Source of the DNA: Actinomycetes bacterium
Lineage (GTDB): Bacteria; Actinomycetota; Actinomycetes; Actinomycetales; Cellulomonadaceae
DNA: 7,310 nt
NCBI GenBank assembly: GCA_023388235.1
Contig: JAEWGQ010000318.1
Coordinates: 1 to 7,310, forward strand
Direction: 5' to 3'
The notes under the pieces were generated by a model. It searched no databases. It was not told the origin of the DNA and saw only the letters and a program-made list of their open reading frames with translations. The position numbers were made by a program, and so were the translations under genes. This document shows positions 1 to 6,103 of this stretch, one piece after another (the first letter of the stretch is position 1; each line of letters starts with the position of its first letter).

Positions 1-527
1 CGCGCGGCGGCGGGCCCGCTGCGGCGCGCGGCGATCACCGACTCGACGAGGCCGAAGACCAGCGTCCCCGCCGCGGCCGCCGCGCCGGGGCCGGCCACCG
101 CCGCGACGAGCTCGGTGTAGGCCGCCCGCAGCCGGGCGCGCTCGTCGTGGAACTCGGCGAAGGCGTCGTCCTCCACCTCGGGCAGCTGCAGCAGGGCGCC
201 GACGTTGACCGCGCCGTCCGCGAGCCAGCGCGCGTCGGTGTCGCACAGGGCCCACAGCCGCGCGGCGGGGTCGCCCGGCTCGGTGAGCAGCCGCTCCGCG
301 AGGTCGAGCGGCGGCCGCACCGTGTCGAGCAGCAGCGTGCGCAGCAGCACGTCCTTGCCGCGGAAGTGGTGGTAGATCGACGCCTGCCGCACCCCGGCGC
401 GCTCCGCGATCGCGTACGTGGACGTCGCCGTGTACCCGACGGTCGCGAACAGCGTCGCGGCGGCGGCCAGCACGGCGCCGCGGGTGTCGCGCTCCTCGGC
501 GGCGCGGGGCCGTCCCGGTCGGGTCAT
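1..527 (-). CDS. TetR-family transcriptional repressor, partial (C-terminus beyond the left edge)
   Basis: About 175 codons are visible from the ATG at 527-525; the reading frame stays open to base 1, so the C-terminal end is missing. Residues about 14-60 form the typical TetR N-terminal DNA-binding domain: a first helix (AVLAAAATLFATVGYTAT), then the helix-turn-helix with AIAERAGVRQASIYHHFRGK, where the SIYHHF-x-GKD recognition-helix signature is diagnostic. The rest is the helical ligand-binding/dimerisation domain, which varies between members, so no ligand can be named. TetR proteins bind DNA as dimers and release it on binding a small molecule. The gene follows the SorC-type regulator on the same strand after only 43 bases, so read-through from that gene is possible. 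Its own target may lie left of the window. Family assignment is secure; the regulated pathway is unknown. Confidence 0.93.
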   Translation of the reverse strand, partial: MTRPGRPRAAEERDTRGAVLAAAATLFATVGYTATSTYAIAERAGVRQASIYHHFRGKDVLLRTLLLDTVRPPLDLAERLLTEPGDPAARLWALCDTDARWLADGAVNVGALLQLPEVEDDAFAEFHDERARLRAAYTELVAAVAGPGAAAAAGTLVFGLVESVIAARRSGPAAA

Positions 528-535
528 GCCGGCGG

Positions 536-541
536 ACGCTA
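536..541 (-). promoter_or_regulatory. Possible -10 element for the TetR gene
   Basis: TAGCGT on the minus strand ends 8 bases before the TetR ATG, and no purine-rich ribosome binding site precedes that ATG. This is the arrangement expected of a leaderless transcript, which is common in actinomycetes. No convincing -35 box is visible, so this is a weak call. The alternative is co-transcription with the upstream regulator gene. Confidence 0.25.
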
Positions 542-570
542 GCAGGCGCGCGTCACCGGCACGTGTCGTC

Positions 571-1521
571 TCAGGCGAGCTCGAGCAGCCGCGCGGCGGT
601 GCGCTCGTCGACCACGAGGTCCGTCATGGTCCCGGCGCGCAGCGCGGCCAGCAGGGGGACGGCCTTGTTGTCGCCGGCGACCGCGCACAGCCGGCGCGGG
701 ATCCGGCGCAGCTGGTCCGGGGACGGGCCGGTGGCCCGCGCGTTGAGCGGCACGTCCCGCCAGGACCCGTCGGCGCGCAGGAACACGGTGCACACGTCGC
801 CGACGACGGACTGGTCGTGCAGCAGCGTGATGTCGTCCTCGTCCAGGTACCCGGCCGAGTAGACGTGCGAGGGCACCGAGGCGGTCACGGACCCGACGGA
901 GAACAGCGCGATGTCGGCGCGGATCTGCTCGTCGAGCACCCGGCGCACCGACCGCTCGCGCCACATCGCCTGCTTCGTCTCCGGGTAGTCGAAGAACGCC
1001 GGGACCGGGAAGTGGTGCACGGTCGCGCCGAACGCGGTGCCGAACGAGGCGATCAGGTCGCTCGCGTACTCGATGCCGGAGGTGCGGGTGTTGGCCGCGC
1101 CGTTCAGCTGCACGACGACGCTGCCGTGCGTCGGCTTGGGCTGCAGGCGCCGCGAGACGGCGGCGAGCGTGGTGCCCCAGGCGACGCCGAGGATCATGTC
1201 GGAGTCGAACCAGGAGGCGAGCAGCCGGGCCGTCGCGCGGGCCACCTGGTCGAGGGTGTCCACCTGCTCGCCCGAGTCCGGGACGGGCACGACGTAGGTG
1301 TCGATGCCGAACTCCGCCGAGATCGTGCGCCCGAGCCCGGGGGCGCGCATGGTGGACGGGCGCAGGGTGATCTCGACCATCCCGGTCTCCCGCGCGCGCT
1401 TCAGCAGGCGCGAGACGGTGGACCGGGAGGTGCCCAGGTGGCGGGCGATCACGTCCATCTTGACGTCCTGCAGGTAGTACATCGACGCCGCGCGCAGCAC
1501 GTCCTGCTCCCGGTCGGCCAT
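571..1521 (-). CDS. SorC-family sugar-binding transcriptional regulator, likely controller of the glp genes
   Basis: 316 residues, a normal length for the SorC/DeoR(Bacillus)/CggR family. Residues about 5-50 are the N-terminal helix-turn-helix: QDVLRAASMYYLQDVKMDVIA is the scaffold and HLGTSRSTVSRLLKRAR the recognition helix. Residues about 55-316 are the SorC effector-binding domain, recognised by GVAWGTT (112-118), the VGDVCTVFLRADGS segment, and a C-terminal AGDNKAVPLLAALRAG ... LVVDERTAARLL ending, which is the family's standard close. The domain normally binds a phosphorylated sugar or polyol. I chose the ATG at 1521 because a GAGGGGG ribosome binding site sits 9 bases upstream; the open frame upstream of it overlaps glpD and is not coding. 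The gene is divergent from glpD, so the sequence context suggests control of glycerol genes, possibly with glycerol 3-phosphate or dihydroxyacetone phosphate as effector. That role is inference; family membership is secure. Confidence 0.93.
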   Translation of the reverse strand: MADREQDVLRAASMYYLQDVKMDVIARHLGTSRSTVSRLLKRARETGMVEITLRPSTMRAPGLGRTISAEFGIDTYVVPVPDSGEQVDTLDQVARATARLLASWFDSDMILGVAWGTTLAAVSRRLQPKPTHGSVVVQLNGAANTRTSGIEYASDLIASFGTAFGATVHHFPVPAFFDYPETKQAMWRERSVRRVLDEQIRADIALFSVGSVTASVPSHVYSAGYLDEDDITLLHDQSVVGDVCTVFLRADGSWRDVPLNARATGPSPDQLRRIPRRLCAVAGDNKAVPLLAALRAGTMTDLVVDERTAARLLELA

Positions 1522-1530
1522 CGCCCACGA

Positions 1531-1537
1531 CCCCCTC
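1531..1537 (-). promoter_or_regulatory. Ribosome binding site of the SorC-type regulator
   Basis: GAGGGGG on the minus strand, 9 bases before the ATG at 1521. It fixes the start of the regulator against longer in-frame alternatives that run back into glpD. Confidence 0.7.
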
Positions 1538-1541
1538 GTCG

Positions 1542-1557
1542 GTGCACATTCGTGCAC
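1542..1557. promoter_or_regulatory. Paired GTGCAC motif, possible operator of the SorC-type gene
   Basis: GTGCAC (1542-1547), ATTC, GTGCAC (1552-1557). Each copy is itself a palindrome, so the pair reads as both a direct and an inverted repeat with a 10-bp, one-helical-turn period. It lies 20-36 bases upstream of the regulator's ATG, where bound protein would block the regulator's own expression. No coding explains it. Function is inferred from position and symmetry only. Confidence 0.4.
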
Positions 1558-1568
1558 AGCGGTTGCGC

Positions 1569-1603
1569 GTCTGTTCGCGTCGTGACGACGATAGCGAACA
1601 GAC
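1569..1603. promoter_or_regulatory. Nested palindrome in the divergent regulator-glpD control region, probable operator
   Basis: Perfect 10-bp inverted repeat, GTCTGTTCGC (1569-1578) and GCGAACAGAC (1594-1603), with a 15-base spacer. Inside it lies a second perfect palindrome, CGTCGT-G-ACGACG (1578-1590). The block is 48 bases from the regulator's ATG and 79 from glpD's, so one site could act on both divergent genes. The outer half-site TGTTCG/CGAACA matches the half-site of the enterobacterial GlpR consensus, but here the halves are 23 bp centre to centre rather than adjacent. Arms separated by about two helical turns would suit a tetrameric regulator such as a SorC-family protein. I see no clear -35/-10 pair; TAGCGA (1592-1597, plus) and TATCGT (1593-1588, minus) are weak -10 candidates inside the block. 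Confidence 0.6.
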
Positions 1604-1671
1604 AGGACCGAAGTCCCGGTCTGCGGGCCCTCGACGCCCGCGCCGGGACGAGGCCGGAGCAAGACCGCGAT

Positions 1672-1675
1672 GGAG
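1672..1675 (+). promoter_or_regulatory. Ribosome binding site of glpD, deciding the start
   Basis: GGAG, 6 bases before the ATG at 1682. A competing in-frame ATG at 1670 has GGAG at 1656-1659 with a 10-base spacer. The shorter spacing favours 1682, but the two starts differ by only four residues and cannot be separated by sequence alone. Confidence 0.5.
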
Positions 1676-1681
1676 TGGGAC

Positions 1682-3508
1682 ATGAGGACCGCAGCACTGA
1701 CCCCCCGCCTGCGTGACGACGCGCTGGCGACCCTGCGAGCGACCACGGAGGGCGGGCCGGAGCTCGACGTCCTGGTCATCGGCGGTGGCGTCACCGGCGC
1801 CGGCATCGCCCTGGACGCGGTGACCCGCGGCCTGTCCACCGCCGTCATCGACGCGCAGGACTGGGCCTCGGGCACGTCGAGCCGGTCCAGCAAGCTGGTG
1901 CACGGCGGCCTGCGCTACCTGCAGATGCTGGACTTCCACCTGGTGCGGGAGGCGCTCACCGAGCGCGACCTGCTGATCTCCGACCTGGCGCCGCACCTGG
2001 TCAAGCCGGTGTCGTTCCTCTACCCGCTGGAGAACCGCGTGTGGGAGCGGGCGTACGTCGGCGCCGGCGTGGCGCTGTACGACACGCTCGCCAGCGTGAA
2101 CGGCCGGCACCGCGCCATGCCGATCCACCGGCACCTCACCCGCAAGGGCATGGAGCGCCTGTTCCCCGACCTGCGCCACGACGCCGCGATCGGCGCCGTC
2201 CGGTACTGGGACGCCAGCGTCGACGACGCCCGGCTGGTCTCCACCCTGGTCCGCACCGCCGTGTCCTACGGCGCGCACGCGGCGTCCCGCACCCAGGTCA
2301 TCGGCCTCACCACGACGTCCGGCGGCGCGGTCACCGGCGCCGAGCTGGCCGACCTCGAGACGGGCGAGCGGTTCACCGTCCGCGCCCGGCACGTCATCAA
2401 CGCCACCGGCGTGTGGACCGAGCAGACCGAGTCGCTCGCCGGCACCGAGGGCGGCCTGCGGGTGCTGGCGTCCAAGGGCATCCACATCGTCGTCCCGCGC
2501 GACCGGATCGCCGGGAACACCGGCCTGATCCTGCAGACCGAGAAGTCGGTGCTGTTCATCATCCCGTGGTCCCGCTACTGGGTGATCGGCACCACCGACA
2601 CCCCGTGGGAGCAGGAGCTCACGCACCCCGTCGCCACCAGCACGGACATCGACTACGTCATCGAGCACGCCAACGCGGTGCTGTCCCGGCCGATCAGCCG
2701 CGAGGACGTCATCGGCACCTGGGCGGGCCTGCGGCCGCTGCTGCAGCCCGGCACCAAGGAGGGCACGTCCTCGGCGAAGGTGTCCCGCGAGCACACCGTG
2801 GCCTCCCCGACCCCCGGCCTCACGGTCATCGCGGGCGGCAAGCTCACGACGTACCGCGTGATGGCCAAGGACGCCGTCGACTTCGCGATCGGCTCGCGCG
2901 CCACCACCCTGCCGTCGATCACGCACAAGGTGCCGCTCGTCGGCGCCGAGGGCCTGCAGGTGCTGCAGCGCCAGTCCCGCGACATCGGCAACCGCTACGG
3001 CTGGGACCGCGGGCGCATGGACCACCTGCTGCACCGGTACGGCTCGCTGCTCGGCGAGCTGCTGGAGCTCGTGGACGCCGAGCCCGCCCTGGGCCGGCCG
3101 CTGGCGAACGCGCCGGCGTACATCGGCGCGGAGGTCGCGTACGCCGTGAGCCACGAGGGCGCCCTGCACCTCGACGACGTGATGATGCACCGCACGCGGC
3201 TCAACTACGAGCAGGCGGACAAGGGCGTCGGCGCCCTCGACGAGATCGCGGACATCATCGCCCCGCGGCTCGGCTGGGACGACGCCACCCGCGAGCGCGA
3301 GATCGCCGCCTACCGGTCGCGCGCCGAGGCCGAGCACGCCGCCGCGCAGCAGCCCGACGACGCCGCCGCGCAGGCCGCCCGCGACGCCGCGGAGGACATC
3401 GCCCCGCTGCTGCCGCTCGACCCGGCGGCCGAGACCGCCGTCCAGCCCGGTCACAAGCCCGGTTCGTCCCCCGAGACCCCTGCCGCGAACCCCCCGGCAG
3501 GGACATGA
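1682..3508 (+). CDS. glpD: Aerobic glycerol-3-phosphate dehydrogenase (FAD-dependent, quinone-linked)
   Basis: Oxidises sn-glycerol 3-phosphate to dihydroxyacetone phosphate at the inner face of the membrane and passes electrons through FAD to quinone. 608 residues. Residues 30-41 (VLVIGGGVTGAG) are the FAD-binding Rossmann motif; SSRSSKLVHGGLRYL (66-80) is the GlpD signature that follows it. IIPWSRYWVIGTTDT, TWAGLRPLL (346-354) and GGKLTTYR (385-392) complete the FAD/substrate site; R351 and K387 correspond by motif to the substrate-phosphate-binding Arg and Lys of E. coli GlpD. A C-terminal alpha-glycerophosphate oxidase domain spans about 410-545. E. coli GlpD is 501 residues; the excess here is largely an Ala/Asp/Pro-rich tail from about 548. 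First gene of the glpD-glpF-glpK set, divergent from the SorC-type regulator. Start at 1682 chosen on ribosome binding site spacing; 1670 would add four residues. Confidence 0.97.
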   Translation: MRTAALTPRLRDDALATLRATTEGGPELDVLVIGGGVTGAGIALDAVTRGLSTAVIDAQDWASGTSSRSSKLVHGGLRYLQMLDFHLVREALTERDLLISDLAPHLVKPVSFLYPLENRVWERAYVGAGVALYDTLASVNGRHRAMPIHRHLTRKGMERLFPDLRHDAAIGAVRYWDASVDDARLVSTLVRTAVSYGAHAASRTQVIGLTTTSGGAVTGAELADLETGERFTVRARHVINATGVWTEQTESLAGTEGGLRVLASKGIHIVVPRDRIAGNTGLILQTEKSVLFIIPWSRYWVIGTTDTPWEQELTHPVATSTDIDYVIEHANAVLSRPISREDVIGTWAGLRPLLQPGTKEGTSSAKVSREHTVASPTPGLTVIAGGKLTTYRVMAKDAVDFAIGSRATTLPSITHKVPLVGAEGLQVLQRQSRDIGNRYGWDRGRMDHLLHRYGSLLGELLELVDAEPALGRPLANAPAYIGAEVAYAVSHEGALHLDDVMMHRTRLNYEQADKGVGALDEIADIIAPRLGWDDATREREIAAYRSRAEAEHAAAQQPDDAAAQAARDAAEDIAPLLPLDPAAETAVQPGHKPGSSPETPAANPPAGT

Positions 3509-3549
3509 TCGGGTACTGAAGGCGCACCACCTGCGGTCCCCCGGCCGCA

Positions 3550-3565
3550 CTCCGGTCCGCCGGAG
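3550..3565 (+). other. Short hairpin in the glpD-glpF gap
   Basis: CTCCGG (3550-3555), loop TCCG, CCGGAG (3560-3565): a perfect 6-bp stem capped by a UNCG-type tetraloop. It lies 42 bases after the glpD stop and 45 before glpF, with no T-run after it. It is too short to be a convincing terminator; an RNA-stability or processing element is equally possible. The remainder of this 101-base gap holds only the glpF ribosome binding site and no clear promoter. Confidence 0.4.
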
Positions 3566-3597
3566 CCCTACTACGAGACAACGACGTCCGTCTGAGA

Positions 3598-3603
3598 AAG
3601 AGG
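3598..3603 (+). promoter_or_regulatory. Ribosome binding site of glpF
   Basis: AAGAGG, 6 bases before a GTG. It supports GTG at 3610 as the start; there is no nearer ATG that would keep the first membrane helix intact. Confidence 0.7.
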
Positions 3604-3609
3604 TCGACT

Positions 3610-4356
3610 GTGGAGTCCATCTCGATCGGCGAGGCCATCCTCTCCGAGTTCCTCGGCACCGCTGTCCTGCTCCTCCTGGGTGCAGGCGTGGTCGCCAACG
3701 TGATCCTGCCGCGGACGAAGGGGTTCGGTGGCGGATGGCTGCTGATCAACTTCGGATGGGGCCTCGCCGTGTTCACCGGCGTGTACGTGGCCTTCAAGTC
3801 CGGCGCGCACCTCAACCCCGCCGTCACCCTCGGCATCTGGGCCGCGGGCAAGGACGAGTTCGCCCCGGGCATCGAGGTGAACGCCGTCAACGGGTTCCTG
3901 TACATCGCGGCGCAGTTCGCGGGCGCCGCCATCGGCTCCGCCCTGGCCTACCTCACGTACAAGAAGCACTTCGACGAGGACGCCGAGCCGGCCGTCAAGC
4001 TCGCGGTGTTCTCCACCGGCCCGGAGCTGCGCTCGTACGGGTGGAACTTCCTCACGGAGGTCATCGGCACGTTCGTGCTGGTGTTCTGGGTCGTCATCAG
4101 CGGCAACACCCCCGCGCAGATCGGCCCGCTGGGCGTCGCCCTCGTCGTGGTCGCGATCGGCGCCAGCCTCGGTGGCCCCACCGGGTACGCCATCAACCCG
4201 GCGCGTGACCTCGGCCCGCGCCTCGCGCACGCCCTGCTGCCGATCCGCGGCAAGGGATCGTCGGACTGGTCGTACGCCTGGGTGCCGGTGCTCGGCCCCG
4301 CCGTCGGCGGCATCCTCGGCGGTCTGCTCGCGCTCGCCGTCGGCTGGGTGTACTGA
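3610..4356 (+). CDS. glpF: Glycerol uptake facilitator, MIP/aquaglyceroporin family
   Basis: A 248-residue channel that lets glycerol diffuse across the cytoplasmic membrane, starting at GTG. Six hydrophobic helices are visible (about 9-30, 42-62, 95-116, 144-165, 172-191, 222-246), with the two pore half-helices carrying the NPA motifs HLNPAVTLG (N69) and INPARDLGPR (N196). Asp after NPAR (D200) marks a glycerol facilitator, where water-only aquaporins usually have Ser. R199 is the selectivity-filter arginine, and Tyr193 occupies the position of E. coli Phe200, a variant also known from Gram-positive GlpF proteins. It lies 101 bases after glpD and 158 before glpK, same strand, and supplies the substrate for GlpK. 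Confidence 0.96.
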   Translation: MESISIGEAILSEFLGTAVLLLLGAGVVANVILPRTKGFGGGWLLINFGWGLAVFTGVYVAFKSGAHLNPAVTLGIWAAGKDEFAPGIEVNAVNGFLYIAAQFAGAAIGSALAYLTYKKHFDEDAEPAVKLAVFSTGPELRSYGWNFLTEVIGTFVLVFWVVISGNTPAQIGPLGVALVVVAIGASLGGPTGYAINPARDLGPRLAHALLPIRGKGSSDWSYAWVPVLGPAVGGILGGLLALAVGWVY

Positions 4357-4363
4357 CCGCGGC

Positions 4364-4402
4364 CGGGTGCCCGTCCCACGCCCCTGCCGGGGCGGGCACC
4401 CG
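4364..4402 (+). terminator. Strong hairpin after glpF, possible terminator or attenuator inside the glp set
   Basis: CGGGTGCCCG (4364-4373) pairs perfectly with CGGGCACCCG (4393-4402). The stem continues inward by one T-G wobble and three C-G pairs to 14 pairs, with an 11-base loop (4378-4388). It starts 8 bases after the glpF stop. No T-run follows, but GC-rich actinomycete terminators often lack one. If it stops RNA polymerase even partly, glpK would be expressed below glpF or need its own promoter. Confidence 0.6.
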
Positions 4403-4414
4403 CGTCCGCTGACG

Positions 4415-4477
4415 TCCCGCGGCGGCCCCCGCCGCGCCCGACCTCCCGCGGCGCCGCCCCCGCGACGCCGCCCCCGC
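4415..4477 (+). repeat. C-rich imperfect repeats between glpF and glpK
   Basis: TCCCGCGGCG occurs at 4415-4424 and again at 4444-4453 (29-base period), and CGCCGCCCCCGC occurs at 4452-4463 and 4466-4477 (14-base period), with a related GGCGGCCCCCGC at 4421-4432. Together they make a non-coding C-rich leader before glpK. I recognise no promoter in it. It could be ordinary low-complexity GC drift. Confidence 0.45.
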
Positions 4478-4502
4478 CGCACCGGCGGGCCCACTCGACT
4501 CG

Positions 4503-4507
4503 AAGGA
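4503..4507 (+). promoter_or_regulatory. Ribosome binding site of glpK
   Basis: AAGGA (within AAGGAAAG), 7 bases before the ATG at 4515. A near-consensus site that fixes the start; it is the strongest ribosome binding site of the three glp genes. Confidence 0.8.
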
Positions 4508-4514
4508 AAGCCAC

Positions 4515-6035
4515 ATGTCCGAGCAGTTCGTCATGGCGATCGACCAGGGCACCACCTCCACCCGGGCCATCATCTTCAACCACAGCGGGCAGATCGTGTC
4601 CGTCGGGCAGACCGAGCACCAGCAGATCTTCCCGCGGGCCGGCTGGGTGGAGCACGACCCGAACGAGATCTGGAACAACACGCGCGAGGTCGTCGGCCTC
4701 GCGCTCACCCGGGCGAACAAGACCTACTCCGACATCGTCGCCATCGGCATCACCAACCAGCGCGAGACCGCGGTGGTGTGGGACCGGACCACCGGCCAGC
4801 CGGTATACAACGCGATCGTCTGGCAGGACACCCGCACCCAGAAGATCTGCGACGACCTCGCGGCCCTCGGCGGCGGCGCCGAGCGGTACAAGGACCGCGT
4901 GGGCCTGCCGCTGGCGACCTACTTCTCCGGCCCGAAGATCCGCTGGATCCTCGACAACGTCGAGGGCGCGCGGGAGAAGGCGGAGCGCGGCGAGCTCGCG
5001 TTCGGCAACACCGACTCGTGGGTGCTGTGGAACATGACCGGCGGCATCGAGGGCGGCGTGCACGTCACGGACGTCACCAACGCCTCCCGCACCATGCTGA
5101 TGAACGTCGACTCCCTCACCTGGAACGAGGAGATCGCCGCGGAGATGGGCGTGCCGCTGTCCATGCTCCCGGAGATCCGCTCGTCCTCCGAGGTGTACGG
5201 GCACGGGCGCCAGGGCGGGCTCGTCCCGGGCGTGCCGATCGCCGGCATCCTCGGCGACCAGCAGGCCGCGACCTTCGGCCAGGCGTGCTTCGAGGTCGGC
5301 ACGGCCAAGAACACGTACGGCACCGGCAACTTCATGCTGCTGAACACCGGCACCGAGCCGGTCCCGTCCAAGAACGGCCTGCTCACCACGGTCGCGTACA
5401 AGATCGGCGACAAGCCGCAGGTCTACGCGCTCGAGGGCTCGATCGCCGTGACCGGGTCGCTCGTGCAGTGGCTGCGCGACAACCTCGGCATGTTCATGGA
5501 CGCGCCGGACATCGAGTACCTGGCGTCGAAGGTCGACGACAACGGCGGCGCGTACTTCGTGCCGGCGTTCTCGGGCCTGTTCGCCCCGTACTGGCGCTCG
5601 GACGCGCGCGGCGCCCTGGTCGGCCTGACCCGGTACGTCAACCGCAACCACATCGCCCGCGCCGCGCTGGAGGCCACCGCCTTCCAGACCCGCGAGGTGC
5701 TGGACGCCATGAACGCCGACTCCGGGGTCGCGCTCACCGAGCTCAAGGTGGACGGCGGCATGACCGCCAACACCCTGCTCATGCAGTTCCAGGCGGACAT
5801 CCTCGACGTGCCCGTCGTGCGCCCGAAGGTCGCGGAGACCACCGCGCTCGGCGCCGCGTACGCCGCGGGCATCGCCGTCGGGTTCTGGGAGGGCGAGCAG
5901 GACGTCATCGACAACTGGGCGGAGGACCGCCGCTGGACCCCGAACCTCGGGTCCGACGAGCGCGACCGGCAGTACCGCCTGTGGAAGAAGGCGGTCACGA
6001 AGACGCTCGACTGGGTCGACGACGACGTGCGCTGA
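4515..6035 (+). CDS. glpK: Glycerol kinase
   Basis: Uses ATP to phosphorylate glycerol to sn-glycerol 3-phosphate in the cytoplasm, trapping it for GlpD. 506 residues, the usual FGGY-kinase GlpK length. [14 protein letters not shown] (8-21) is the N-terminal phosphate-binding strand. Glycerol ligands of E. coli GlpK are present: R83-E84 in [14 protein letters not shown]136 in TYFSG, and D248-Q249 in GDQQAA, where D248 is the catalytic base. [16 protein letters not shown], the FGGY signature around [20 protein letters not shown], and [13 protein letters not shown] complete the ATP side. The loop before GDQQ reads [16 protein letters not shown]: it lacks both the GGTRIP-type fructose-1,6-bisphosphate loop of E. 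coli and the HFYG histidine loop phosphorylated by HPr in Firmicutes. Last gene of the glp set; convergent with mgtE. Confidence 0.97.
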   Translation: MSEQFVMAIDQGTTSTRAIIFNHSGQIVSVGQTEHQQIFPRAGWVEHDPNEIWNNTREVVGLALTRANKTYSDIVAIGITNQRETAVVWDRTTGQPVYNAIVWQDTRTQKICDDLAALGGGAERYKDRVGLPLATYFSGPKIRWILDNVEGAREKAERGELAFGNTDSWVLWNMTGGIEGGVHVTDVTNASRTMLMNVDSLTWNEEIAAEMGVPLSMLPEIRSSSEVYGHGRQGGLVPGVPIAGILGDQQAATFGQACFEVGTAKNTYGTGNFMLLNTGTEPVPSKNGLLTTVAYKIGDKPQVYALEGSIAVTGSLVQWLRDNLGMFMDAPDIEYLASKVDDNGGAYFVPAFSGLFAPYWRSDARGALVGLTRYVNRNHIARAALEATAFQTREVLDAMNADSGVALTELKVDGGMTANTLLMQFQADILDVPVVRPKVAETTALGAAYAAGIAVGFWEGEQDVIDNWAEDRRWTPNLGSDERDRQYRLWKKAVTKTLDWVDDDVR

Positions 6036-6051
6036 CGCACCCGCAGCACCC

Positions 6052-6093
6052 GGCCGGCCCCGTCCCCCGCACCCGCGGGCGGCGGGGCCGGTC
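6052..6093. terminator. Hairpin between convergent glpK and mgtE, probable bidirectional terminator
   Basis: CCGGCCCCG (6054-6062) pairs perfectly with CGGGGCCGG (6083-6091); one G-T wobble and one G-C pair extend the stem outward to 6052/6093. The element starts 17 bases after the glpK stop and ends 11 before the mgtE stop, so it can serve both strands. There is no T-run, as is common in high-GC actinomycetes. Confidence 0.65.
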
Positions 6094-6103
6094 CGCGTCC
6101 GGC

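Noticed and set aside
1606..1621. Small hairpin GACCG/CGGTC in the glpD leader
   Set aside because: Only five pairs with competing foldings; expected by chance at this GC content.
1670..1681. Alternative glpD start four codons upstream
   Set aside because: It is possible, but the GGAG at 1672-1675 sits better for the ATG at 1682. The evidence is too thin to be certain.
418..1716. Plus-strand open frame opposite the two regulators
   Set aside because: It has shadow composition, and the TetR and SorC motifs on the minus strand explain the region.
1522..1893. N-terminal extension of the SorC-type regulator into glpD
   Set aside because: The helix-turn-helix begins right after the ATG at 1521, which has a GAGGGGG ribosome binding site. 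The extension overlaps glpD coding sequence and has no domain.
539..3550. Long minus-strand open frame of about 1000 codons opposite glpD
   Set aside because: It is an antisense shadow: Arg/Gly/Val/Ala-rich low-complexity product without domains, covering well-supported GlpD and the control region. High GC makes such stop-free frames common.
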